DNA of 16,289 nucleotides from a bacterium (lineage in GTDB: Bacteria; Spirochaetota; UBA4802; UBA5550), in contig JAAENB010001080.1 in NCBI GenBank assembly GCA_024224995.1, forward strand, positions 1 to 16,289. The letters run 5' to 3'. This document shows, in pieces, positions 1 through 6,589 of this stretch. Each line of letters begins with the position of its first letter. Position 1 is the stretch's first letter. A program made the position numbers and the translations under genes. The notes under the pieces are model-generated. The model was not told the origin of the DNA. It searched no databases and worked only from the letters and a program-made list of their open reading frames with translations.

Positions 1-312
1 AAGCGGTTTATTGATATTACTGTAAACAAAATAGCCTCCGGCGGAAAGAGAAGCCGCCGCTGCCGTTGCTGCTAAAATTACAAAAAGAATTGAGCTGGCC
101 TTCATGCTTATGCCCCAGCCTATTTTCTTGAAGAAGAAAAATATGCCTAATGTGCACGCAAGGAATATAGACCATTCCTTCTCCTGTTTCAAAATTTCTA
201 TTAACGAAGGCTGTGTATTTTTAATAAAAGCATCTCTTTTTTCAGGCGGTATTTCCATTGATATTTTATACTTTTTCAATACACCCCTCATGGGATATTT
301 TTCTTTTTTCAT
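1..312 (-). CDS. Membrane protein next to ECF sigma factor, possible anti-sigma/FecR-type regulator (partial)
   Basis: Only the first 104 codons are present; the reading frame runs off the left edge of the window. The visible part begins with a charged cytoplasmic segment (residues 1-46, rich in Lys/Glu). A hydrophobic stretch follows at about 47-61, then a short basic linker, then a strong Ala-rich transmembrane segment at about 72-97. The start codon overlaps the stop of the upstream sigma factor gene in an ATGA arrangement, which implies translational coupling. A membrane protein coupled directly downstream of an ECF sigma factor is, in known systems, usually its anti-sigma factor or a FecR-type transmembrane regulator. 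The sensory domain would lie outside the window, so the specific family cannot be named. That it is a real gene is well supported; the anti-sigma role is inferred from position. Confidence 0.7.
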   Translation of the reverse strand, partial: MKKEKYPMRGVLKKYKISMEIPPEKRDAFIKNTQPSLIEILKQEKEWSIFLACTLGIFFFFKKIGWGISMKASSILFVILAATAAAASLSAGGYFVYSNINKPL

Positions 313-836
313 AGTAGATCCTCAATATTGTTAATTCCTTTTTTTCTTAGGTAGTCTCTTAGTTCACTCACAATCCTTTCGTAATGCCGTACAACCTTAC
401 TTCTTGACCATCCCATGACCTCTGCAGCTTCATTATATGTATAATATTGAACTCCGATATAGTCAAAAATGAGCTTATCGGTTTCGTCACCTATTTCTCC
501 AATAGCTTCTTTCAACATGACCCTGGTTTCCTGGAAACCATTGAGAAATTTCAGCGCAATCTCCGATGACTCAAATTCCTCATCATGAATATCCACTTCT
601 TCTCCTCTTTTTTTTAGCTCGGTAAAATAATTTAACACTTCAATTCTTAGTGAACCGTAAAGCCATTTTCGATCATTTTCAATACTATCTATTTTTTTTA
701 AATATGCTATAAAGAGATCCTGGGTTATATCCTCAGCAACTTCTTTATTTTTGACCTTTGTATAAGCTACACCCACGATAATTGGGTAGTATTCACTATA
801 CACCTCAATAAATTTGTTTTTGTCTTCTTTATTCAT
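309..836 (-). CDS. ECF-family RNA polymerase sigma factor
   Basis: A protein of about 175 residues, the usual length for an extracytoplasmic-function sigma-70 factor. Region 2 is recognisable near the N-terminus (YYPIIVGVAYTKVKNKEVAE, followed by DITQDLFIAYLKK), matching the core-binding and -10 recognition helices with the typical 'A-E-D-x-x-Q-D' signature. Region 4 is the C-terminal helix-turn-helix (YNEAAEVMGWSRSKVVRHYER) that reads the -35 box. An upstream in-frame ATG at 869 is less likely. The start at 836 follows AGAGGGGC at short spacing, and a possible ECF promoter lies between the two candidate starts. The gene overlaps the downstream membrane protein gene by four bases (ATGA), so the two probably form one regulatory unit. 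Its targets are unknown. Confidence in family is high, in the exact start moderate. Confidence 0.9.
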   Translation of the reverse strand: MNKEDKNKFIEVYSEYYPIIVGVAYTKVKNKEVAEDITQDLFIAYLKKIDSIENDRKWLYGSLRIEVLNYFTELKKRGEEVDIHDEEFESSEIALKFLNGFQETRVMLKEAIGEIGDETDKLIFDYIGVQYYTYNEAAEVMGWSRSKVVRHYERIVSELRDYLRKKGINNIEDLL

Positions 837-851
837 AGCCCCTCTACTATA

Positions 852-878
852 TAGCACGAAAATAAGCATAAAAATTCC
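852..878 (-). promoter_or_regulatory. Possible ECF-type autoregulatory promoter of the sigma factor gene
   Basis: Read on the minus strand, GGAAT is followed by a 15-base spacer and CGTGCTA, about 15 bases before the preferred sigma start at 836. This resembles the general ECF promoter form (GGAAC near -35, CGT plus TA near -10), and ECF factors often activate their own gene. The match is imperfect and short, and AT-rich sequence makes chance likely, so this is tentative. It supports choosing the downstream ATG, because a start at 869 would sit inside the promoter. Confidence 0.3.
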
Positions 879-906
879 AGACTAATCTCTGCGGTTGATA
901 GTATAA

Positions 907-1200
907 AGTCACCATGAAACCAAATGCTATATTGATTACGCTTGCGGCAATAAAGCAGCTATCGCAACAATGACAGCCTATCCCTCAGGAAATACCTGGG
1001 TATATTATACCGGCTCTGATCCGTCATATCCGCATGTGGGTATTGGTTACGATAGTCAGGCCATTGTATGGGGGTATGACAACAATGCCTCTTCATATGG
1101 AAGTTGGGGAAACTGGAATGACACTACCGGTTGCTGTAACGCGGGGAATACTTCAGAAATTCAAAATCCGGGTTGGCGATACGTGATATATATTCGTTAA
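907..1200 (+). pseudogene. Gene fragment, C-terminal part of an unrecognised Gly/Tyr/Trp/Asn-rich protein
   Basis: The frame is open from just after a stop at 904-906 to a stop at 1198-1200. The only in-frame ATG, at 970, has no ribosome binding site. The residues before that ATG (HHETKCYIDYACGNKAA) look like a continuation of protein rather than leader, so the piece appears to have lost its 5' part. The product is rich in Gly, Tyr, Trp and Asn with two adjacent Cys, as in secreted beta-rich domains, but there is no signal peptide. It converges on the ankyrin gene, and the two stop codons overlap by two bases. Alternatively it is a small gene starting at 970 (76 residues). I do not recognise the family. 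Confidence 0.4.
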
Positions 1201-1970
1201 AAACTCTTCTCCCGCTCCCGGTGGCCTCTTCTGCTCCTGCGGAGCTGGCTTTTCAAAAAAGAGACCATTCGCGTATGGTCTCTTTCCTGTGCCAGCAGCA
1301 GCGCGGTTTTGCCGTCTTTGCCTTTCGCGTTAATATTCGCGCCGTTTTTGAGAAGCACGCGCGCCGTAACAACACTGTTTCGCAGCGCGGCAAAATGGAG
1401 CGGGGTGTACCCTCTCTTGTCTTTTTCATTAACATTGGCCCCTTTTTTTAGAAACAGCTTAACCAGTTTGCTGTGATTATACCCGGCAGCAAGATGCAGC
1501 GGCGTATACCCCCGTTTGTCTTTTTTCATAACAGCGCCGTTTACTAATAATAACTTTACCAGCCGGTAATGCCCGGCAAGAGCGCCAATGTGTAATGGAG
1601 TGGAATTTAACTTTGCTGTATGATTAACGTCCGTTCCTTTTTTGATCAATAATTTAGCTATTATAATTTTATCCCGTCCTTCAAAAACATCATACAGGGG
1701 AGTGCATTTTTTTTTGTCTTTCGCGTTAACGTCCGCGCCGTTTTGTATCAATATCTTTACCATATTAAAACGGCCGTAATAAGCAGCTTTATGCAAAGGA
1801 GTTTTACCGTCGATATTCGCGGCATTAACATCCGCCCCGTTTTTAACCAGTTTTTTAACTTCATTGATATCGCCTTGATTCACCGCGTGATGAAGAGGGG
1901 AGGCATAACCCGAAGCGGATATAATTGTGAATACGATCACGGAACAAAACAGGTACAGTAAGTTTTTCAT
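1197..1970 (-). CDS. Secreted ankyrin-repeat protein
   Basis: A 257-residue protein with an N-terminal Sec signal peptide (about residues 1-23: basic start, hydrophobic core, ending near SGYA). Ankyrin repeats of about 33 residues follow almost immediately and fill the rest. Copies begin at SPLHHA (24), TPLHKA (57), TPLYDV (90), TPLHIG (124), TPLHLA (156), TPLHFA (189) and a last partial one at TALLLA (222). Most contain the typical 'NGADVNA' turn. Ankyrin arrays are protein-binding scaffolds; the signal peptide places this one in the periplasm or outside. The start at 1970 is chosen because it puts the signal peptide at the very N-terminus; an in-frame ATG at 2045 would add 25 polar residues. 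The C-terminus is a basic tail (QLRRSRRGHREREKSF) encoded beyond a terminator-like hairpin, which is odd. The partner is unknown. Confidence 0.88.
   Translation of the reverse strand: MKNLLYLFCSVIVFTIISASGYASPLHHAVNQGDINEVKKLVKNGADVNAANIDGKTPLHKAAYYGRFNMVKILIQNGADVNAKDKKKCTPLYDVFEGRDKIIIAKLLIKKGTDVNHTAKLNSTPLHIGALAGHYRLVKLLLVNGAVMKKDKRGYTPLHLAAGYNHSKLVKLFLKKGANVNEKDKRGYTPLHFAALRNSVVTARVLLKNGANINAKGKDGKTALLLAQERDHTRMVSFLKSQLRRSRRGHREREKSF
1255..1285 (-). terminator. Terminator-like hairpin inside the 3' end of the ankyrin ORF
   Basis: A perfect 11-bp stem (1258-1268 with 1275-1285) closes a six-base loop. On the minus strand it is followed by an unbroken run of six T, continuing the A/T pairs at the base of the stem. 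This has the form of a Rho-independent terminator for minus-strand transcription. However, it lies about 60-90 bases before the stop codon of the ankyrin gene, encoding the end of the last repeat (ERDHTRMVSF). With the A-run on the other side it could also act weakly in the plus direction, ending transcription through the convergent fragment. Confidence 0.5.
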
Positions 1971-2157
1971 ACGGAGGATTCCCTTTCTATTGTTTATATC
2001 TTTTCTGTTATCTATTATCCGGCTTTTTGTGTTTTTAGGCAACACTTTTTTTAGTCCAAATTACCTCTCCGGGAAAACTCTTGACAGCCCGCGAGCGCTG
2101 GTTTGTTTATCAAATTGAGTTTGCGCGGAATAAAAAATAATACAAAAGCTCCGTAAC

Positions 2158-5100
2158 TTAAACTGAAAAAGAAATGTTCACCAGGGCGCCGCCTTCTTTC
2201 GTGTTATGCGTTTTAACCACCGTGTCCTTGTAATTAAACGCCAGCCGGTCTATGATATTTCCCAGAGAACGGGAGTATATGTCGTGGTTGTCGAATCCCG
2301 GCCCATTGTCTATCACTTCAATAGTAATACTGTTATTCGTATTCACGGCAGATACCCGGATTTGTCCGTCGCCTTTTTTCTGGTTAATGCCATGCTTAAT
2401 GGAATTCTCAACCAGGGGCTGTATGGTAAGGGGAGGGATCAATACCTGCGAGAAATTTCCCTGTAAATCCATTTCGCTGTTGAGGCGGCTGCCAAGCATA
2501 ACGGAATTCATTCCCAGGTAATTTTCCACGAATGTCCACTCCTGCTCAAAAGGGATAAGAATTTTTGTGGACTCTTCCATTAAATACCGGCAGCTTTCCG
2601 CCAGTAGAAAAAGCACCTCCCTTGCCTTTACGGCATCACGTTCGATATAGCTGCTAATCGCATTTAAAGCGTTAAATAAAAAGTGGGGGTTCATTCTTTT
2701 TTGCAGCAGGTTATGATGGGCAACCCGGAAATCCCTGACCGTGTGTTTTAACGCGACCAGGGTCTCGACCCGGTGAATAAGTTCTTCCCGGTTAAAAGGT
2801 TTTGAAAGGTAATCATTGGCACCGGCTTTAAACCCGGCAGCAAGATCGGAGACGTTATTCTGCGCCGTAAGAAAAATAACCGGTAGTTCAAACAGGGAAA
2901 AGTGTTTCCGTAGAGAACGGCAAACATCAAAGCCCGATATTTTCGGCATCATAATATCCAGCAATACCAGGTCAAAGCCGTCTCCCTTTTTATTCATAAT
3001 AATATCCAGCGCTTTCTCGCCGTCCATAGCGGCAAATACCGTATAGTTTTCATTAATAAGATAATTGCATACCACCTGGAGGTTAACCGGGTCGTCATCA
3101 ATGGCGAGAAGAACTCCCTTTGTGTCGGGAAGATTTTCTAAGGATTCATTTATTAGATCCAGTGCAGGAATATTGTTGATTGATGCCTGAACCAGCACGC
3201 CTCCCTGTATGCTCCGGCTGATTTTTTTTTCTTCTATGGCTTCTATGGCTTTTATGGCATCGATGGCTTCTCTATCCTGTATTTTCGATATTGGCAGCGT
3301 AAAGATGAACCGCGCGCCTTCTCCCTCGTTGGACTCAATGGTTATTCTTCCCTGGTGAAGTTCAACAAGTTGTTTAACGATAGAGAGCCCAATCCCGGTA
3401 CCGCCGTATTCCCTGGAAATTGAACCATCGGCCTGTTCAAAAGATTCAAATATCCGTTCCTGTTTTTCTCCGGGAATACCAATGCCGGAGTCCGCGACCG
3501 TGACCTCCAGCATGTTTGAGCTTTTTTCGGAAACAGCAGCGCTTACAATAATCGTTCCCTTTTCGGTAAATTTTATCCCGTTTCCCACCAGGTTAAAGAG
3601 TATTTGCAGGAGCCTGGTCTCGTCACCAATCACCAGGGGGATGCCCGGGCTAATGGTGTTTTTTATTTCCAGGTCTTTGCTTCCCTTTAAAGGCCTGCAT
3701 AGTTCAATTACCACGTCAGTTAGTGATTTTAAATCGACCTGTTTTCGCGCGATTACCAGGTCTTTATTTTTCAGTTTGGAATAATCCAGGATATCGTTAA
3801 CCAGGTTTGAGAGGCGTTTGCCGCTAACGGCCACCAGGGAAAGATCTTTTTTGATATCATCATCAATGGGGCCTTTCGCGCCTTCAATAATCGATTCCGT
3901 AAGACCGATAATACCGTTTAGCGGGGTACGGAGCTCGTGCGAGGTGTTGGAGAGAAACTCATCTTTTAAGCGGTCAACAGTCTGGAGCGCGGTGTTGGCC
4001 TTTTCCAGTTCAATATGAACATCGGAAAAGCGGTTGGCCAGGGCGCTGGCAAAAACAACAGACATAAGAAAATACCCCTCGCCGAATAGCTGGGGAAAGT
4101 CGTGGAATCCCATGTACAGCAGGAGGCTTGCGGTAAAACAAATAACCAGCAGGGACAATCCTACGAGGATACGTTTCGCGTAAACTCTACCCAACCGGAT
4201 GGCAATGATGTTTATAACAAGCAAATATACCAGGGAAAGTATTTGAAAAAGCAGGAATATTGGAAAAAGATATTTAATATACAGTACTATCCCCCCGGTA
4301 ACAATAGTTTCAATAAGTACCCAGAGAGCTAATAAAAAAAATGTATATACCATGACCTTTCCGGGCCATCGTTCCTTTATGGAAAGAAAATGATGGAAAA
4401 ATTTTATCAAACAAACAGTAAATAAGTTCGCCAGTATATACAGGAATAGTATCATCGCCAGGTAACTGTTAACAATAACAAGCGCGAACCCATTTATCGC
4501 AAAGACCCATATTCCCAGCATCAGGCTGCTTCCGGAAAAATAAAGATAATAGACCTCCCGCTTTCTCTTGAGATAGTACAATAAAAAATAAATGGAAAAG
4601 AATAGTAAAATAGAGGCGAAGCAGCCGGACCAGGCTGTTTGTTTTACCTGCTTTTCATGAAGCTTTTGAACTGGTCCCAGGCATATATCTCCCTGGAAGC
4701 CGTATAAACCGTCAAGGGCGGCAGTACGCATGGCAATCACGTTTTTGCCCGGAACCCATAACGCGGCCGGTAACACAACAAGTGTTGGTTTTGCCGGCAG
4801 GCGCGGGAACTCCCCGGTTTTGGATACGTTGTGCGTTTCATGAACAATGGTATCGTTAAAATAAAATTGAACACCGCGGTCGCATAAAGGGGTGAGCAAA
4901 CCCACGGTCTTTGCCCTGACCCCCTTTTTAATAAAGAGATGCGTCCGGTACCATACGACCCCTTCGCCTTCACCCTCAAATGCGGTTTTAATCTTCCAAT
5001 CAGCGGAATCACCGGAACCCATATCACCGAATTTGAAATACCAGAAGGGCAGATCATATACCGCATTGAAATCTTTAATATGGATATCGGCAGTTTCGCT

Positions 5101-5175
5101 GCTATGAGAAGGTTTCGCGTAAAATAATGCCATAAATAGCAATATCATAACGGTAAATAACCGGCTTTTCTTCAT
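2158..5175 (-). CDS. Membrane hybrid sensor histidine kinase with two kinase modules
   Basis: A 1005-residue protein. Residues 1-26 form a signal peptide, and about 27-170 an extracytoplasmic beta-rich, galactose-binding-like sensor domain. About seven hydrophobic helices (182-382) give the 7TMR-DISM type of receptor. A HisKA domain follows with phospho-acceptor His413 (SHELRTPLNGI), then an ATPase domain with the N box near Asn532 and the boxes DSGIGIP and GGTGIGLSIV. A receiver domain spans about 687-810, with IDDD, phospho-acceptor Asp740 and Lys792. The C-terminus is a second, LytS/YehU-type kinase core (His831 in MNPHFLFN; Asn924 in LVENSIKHG; DNGPGFD). All catalytic residues I can check are present in both cores. 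The signal bound and the final response regulator are unknown; no separate regulator lies nearby. AGAGGA precedes the start, and a sigma-70 promoter lies upstream. Confidence 0.95.
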   Translation of the reverse strand: MKKSRLFTVMILLFMALFYAKPSHSSETADIHIKDFNAVYDLPFWYFKFGDMGSGDSADWKIKTAFEGEGEGVVWYRTHLFIKKGVRAKTVGLLTPLCDRGVQFYFNDTIVHETHNVSKTGEFPRLPAKPTLVVLPAALWVPGKNVIAMRTAALDGLYGFQGDICLGPVQKLHEKQVKQTAWSGCFASILLFFSIYFLLYYLKRKREVYYLYFSGSSLMLGIWVFAINGFALVIVNSYLAMILFLYILANLFTVCLIKFFHHFLSIKERWPGKVMVYTFFLLALWVLIETIVTGGIVLYIKYLFPIFLLFQILSLVYLLVINIIAIRLGRVYAKRILVGLSLLVICFTASLLLYMGFHDFPQLFGEGYFLMSVVFASALANRFSDVHIELEKANTALQTVDRLKDEFLSNTSHELRTPLNGIIGLTESIIEGAKGPIDDDIKKDLSLVAVSGKRLSNLVNDILDYSKLKNKDLVIARKQVDLKSLTDVVIELCRPLKGSKDLEIKNTISPGIPLVIGDETRLLQILFNLVGNGIKFTEKGTIIVSAAVSEKSSNMLEVTVADSGIGIPGEKQERIFESFEQADGSISREYGGTGIGLSIVKQLVELHQGRITIESNEGEGARFIFTLPISKIQDREAIDAIKAIEAIEEKKISRSIQGGVLVQASINNIPALDLINESLENLPDTKGVLLAIDDDPVNLQVVCNYLINENYTVFAAMDGEKALDIIMNKKGDGFDLVLLDIMMPKISGFDVCRSLRKHFSLFELPVIFLTAQNNVSDLAAGFKAGANDYLSKPFNREELIHRVETLVALKHTVRDFRVAHHNLLQKRMNPHFLFNALNAISSYIERDAVKAREVLFLLAESCRYLMEESTKILIPFEQEWTFVENYLGMNSVMLGSRLNSEMDLQGNFSQVLIPPLTIQPLVENSIKHGINQKKGDGQIRVSAVNTNNSITIEVIDNGPGFDNHDIYSRSLGNIIDRLAFNYKDTVVKTHNTKEGGALVNISFSV
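3230..3272 (-). repeat. Short tandem repeat encoding an EAI-rich linker in the kinase
   Basis: Units of about 9-12 bases built on GCCATAGAA and variants repeat about four times. They encode EAIDAIKAIEAIEEK at residues 637-651, between the first ATPase domain and the receiver. The stretch keeps the reading frame and probably forms a helical linker whose length could change by slippage. Confidence 0.55.
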
Positions 5176-5220
5176 TAAAAGTAAATCCTCTGAATTAGAT
5201 GAAATAAAATCGCATCGAAA

Positions 5221-5249
5221 ACTCTATCATGTAAACCGGATTAAGTCAA
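5221..5249 (-). promoter_or_regulatory. Sigma-70-type promoter of the hybrid kinase gene
   Basis: On the minus strand TTGACT is separated by exactly 17 bases from TAGAGT. The -35 box matches five of six consensus bases and the -10 box four of six. It sits about 45 bases upstream of the kinase start, leaving a leader that contains AGAGGA. Spacing and position are good; no operator is apparent. Confidence 0.6.
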
Positions 5250-5264
5250 GAATCAATATTGTTG

Positions 5265-5293
5265 TTGAAAAAAAATAATAGATTCCCTAATAT
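5265..5293 (+). promoter_or_regulatory. Possible sigma-70 promoter of the SH3-domain gene
   Basis: TTGAAA, a 17-base A/T-rich spacer and TAATAT lie directly upstream of the AAAGGAG ribosome binding site at about 5301-5307. Transcription would start just before the binding site, giving a very short leader. It lies back to back with the kinase promoter, so the two genes could share control. The AT-rich context lowers confidence. Confidence 0.4.
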
Positions 5294-5314
5294 AACTGTA
5301 AAAGGAGTTTCTCC

Positions 5315-5962
5315 ATGAAAAAAATCAAAAAGGTGTTGTATCTTGTATTATGCATGTTGATAATCATAAGCGCGGAGCTGGTTTCAAAGACAGGAAAACA
5401 GCCCCAAATTTTATACAACTGGGCCGATTCCGTTCGGATACGGAGTAAAGCCTCAGTGAAGAGTTCCGTAGTGGCGGTACTAAAAAAAGGGGACGCTGTG
5501 CTCTATTCCGGAGAAAAAAGCAGTTTTAGTACAGCCATAACAATCCGTGGAAAGAAACACAATAAGCCCTGGTATAAAATAGAAACAGGGACAGGAGAAA
5601 AAGCCTGGGTCTATTCTGCCTTTTTGCAGAAAAAGCCCCTGGTAAAAAACAGGAAAGCCATTATCGTTTTTACCGATACCGATGACGTGAGTGAAGACTG
5701 GAACTGGTTTTATTCGGATATAATGGATGCCTGCAAAGGAAAAAATATATATGTATCCCATTCGCAGCTCAACAAGAACATGGTGCCTATAGGGCCGCGG
5801 GAACATCCCTATGATTTTATAGATATAGCAACATATTTAAAAACAAAACAAGCCGGGTACCTGTTTATCCATAACAAGAAGATCAAATACGAGGTATATG
5901 ACTTGAGTGATTTTACCCTTGATAAAGCAGGGAAATTTTTTAAGCAGAAGCTGAAAAGGTGA
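5315..5962 (+). CDS. Exported protein with bacterial SH3 domain and unrecognised C-terminal domain
   Basis: A 215-residue protein whose start is fixed by AAAGGAG seven bases upstream. Residues 1-22 are a basic-then-hydrophobic signal peptide or anchor. A bacterial SH3 (SH3b) domain covers about 33-108, with the typical VRIRSKASVKSSVVAVLKKG opening and the WYKIETGTGEKAWVYSAFL end. Such domains usually bind cell-wall peptides or proteins in the periplasm. The C-terminal part (about 110-215) has alternating strands and helices and a single Cys140. It ends in a strand-helix pattern (GYLFIHNKKIKYEVYDLSDF), distantly like a thioredoxin fold, but I do not recognise the family. No peptidase motif is seen. 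It is divergent from the sensor kinase and may be involved with envelope sensing; that link is positional only. Confidence 0.85.
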   Translation: MKKIKKVLYLVLCMLIIISAELVSKTGKQPQILYNWADSVRIRSKASVKSSVVAVLKKGDAVLYSGEKSSFSTAITIRGKKHNKPWYKIETGTGEKAWVYSAFLQKKPLVKNRKAIIVFTDTDDVSEDWNWFYSDIMDACKGKNIYVSHSQLNKNMVPIGPREHPYDFIDIATYLKTKQAGYLFIHNKKIKYEVYDLSDFTLDKAGKFFKQKLKR

Positions 5963-6021
5963 ATTTTTTAAGGAACCGGATCAGTTGACGGTTTCCGGGG
6001 ATGTTGTCCCGGGTTGGTTTC

Positions 6022-6046
6022 AGAGACGTTGCAGTGCAACGCCTCT
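6022..6046. repeat. Palindromic repeat, left copy
   Basis: Twelve-base arms pair around a single central base (AGAGACGTTGCA, G, TGCAACGCCTCT) with one mismatch. The same core, CGTTGCAGTGCAACG, recurs at 6162-6176 as its complement and at 16139-16153. It resembles the widespread palindromes of the GTAGAGACGTTGC type seen in several phyla. Confidence 0.75.
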
Positions 6047-6092
6047 ACGGGCCTTTTCCCGAAGATATTGCCCGAAGCATCTTTGCAAAACG

Positions 6093-6217
6093 TCCCCCTC
6101 GCAGGAGTCGCGCCCCTTCCCGGAATCTCCATAGCCCTTGCCTGAAACCAGCCAGTAAAGACGTTGCACTGCAACGTCTCTCAGAATAAAACCCTTGGCC
6201 GGAGGATCTTCGCAAAA
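6093..6217 (-). repeat. Dispersed repeat, copy 1
   Basis: Read on the minus strand, this stretch matches 16099-16220 on the plus strand over nearly its whole length with scattered substitutions. Shared blocks include CTGAGAGACGTTGCAGTGCA, TTTACTGGCTGGTTTCAGGC and GCGACTCCTGCGAGGGG. It contains the right palindrome. It is not coding. Confidence 0.85.
6157..6181. repeat. Palindromic repeat, right copy (inverted relative to the left)
   Basis: GACGTTGCA and TGCAACGTC pair perfectly around one C, and the pairing extends a few bases outward with one mismatch. With the copy at 6022-6046 it makes a pair of inverted ends about 160 bp apart, like a small non-autonomous element without a coding region. 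Confidence 0.7.
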
Positions 6218-6308
6218 CAGGCCCCAGTACCAACACAGTTTCTGATCTATTTTTTCCCGGCCCTCCGGTGTCTGAGCGGAGCCGAAGACCCGGGTCAGCT
6301 GCACTCGA

Positions 6309-6345
6309 CTGTCAGGAAATAACAGCTGCTGTCAATTCCTGACAG
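6309..6345. repeat. 10-bp inverted repeat (hairpin)
   Basis: CTGTCAGGAA at 6309-6318 is the exact reverse complement of TTCCTGACAG at 6336-6345, with a 17-base loop holding AACAGCTGCTGT. There is no following T-run, so it is not a standard terminator. It may be part of the repeat cluster or a protein-binding site. Confidence 0.55.
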
Positions 6346-6465
6346 CAAGCCCCTCTCCCCCGGAAAACCAGGGGAACTATTCACCGGCAATTACCCGAAA
6401 TCTTCACAAAAACACGAATTTTTCTCAAATAATTAAACTTAAAAAAAATCCTCTTTTTCCTGCAG

Positions 6466-6482
6466 CTGGCACGAAACGTGCA
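6466..6482 (+). promoter_or_regulatory. Possible sigma-54 promoter (or sigma-70 -10 at CATAAT) for the peptidase gene
   Basis: CTGGCACGAAACGTGCA matches the sigma-54 form TGGCACG-N4-TTGCA, with GG at 6468-6469 and GC at 6480-6481 at the required 10-base separation; only one base of the -12 element differs. The predicted start lies about 100 bases before the gene. The same bases form a palindrome, GCACG-AAA-CGTGC, and are followed by CATAAT, which could be a sigma-70 -10 box instead. No activator gene is visible in the window. Confidence 0.45.
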
Positions 6483-6589
6483 TAATAGAGTAATAAGTAT
6501 ATTAAAAAAACAAAAAAATTTTGTCACTTTGGGCAGAGAAACAGCATTACTCTAATATACGTTAAGAGAAAGGGAAGAGGAGAAACATC

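Larger units (their letters stand above)
5963..6589. other. Repeat-rich gene-free region upstream of the peptidase gene
   Basis: No convincing gene lies in these 627 bases; the open frames crossing it follow repeat sequence and lack ribosome binding sites. Its left half (about 5990-6217) is made of palindromic and dispersed repeat modules in both orientations. At 6272-6289 there is CTGAGCGGAGCCGAAG, a sequence type that I know as a common dispersed repeat in several bacterial groups. A 10-bp inverted repeat lies at 6309-6345. The right, AT-rich part carries the promoter region of the downstream gene. A second inverted pair there (TAGAGTAAT at 6485-6493, ATTACTCTA at 6546-6554) could form a stem in its leader. 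Confidence 0.7.

Noticed and set aside
914..973. Short ATG frame (19 codons) overlapping the fragment at 907-1200
   Set aside because: It is too short, has no clear ribosome binding site, and ends where the other frame reads as protein; probably chance, though an ATGA overlap exists.
2081..2110. TTGACA followed at 17-18 bases by a weak -10 on the plus strand
   Set aside because: It would transcribe only the antisense of the kinase gene, and the -10 match is poor; no plus-strand gene follows.
6001..6304. Short reading frames on both strands across the repeat region
   Set aside because: They run through palindromic and dispersed repeats, have no ribosome binding sites, and the translations look nothing like protein families.
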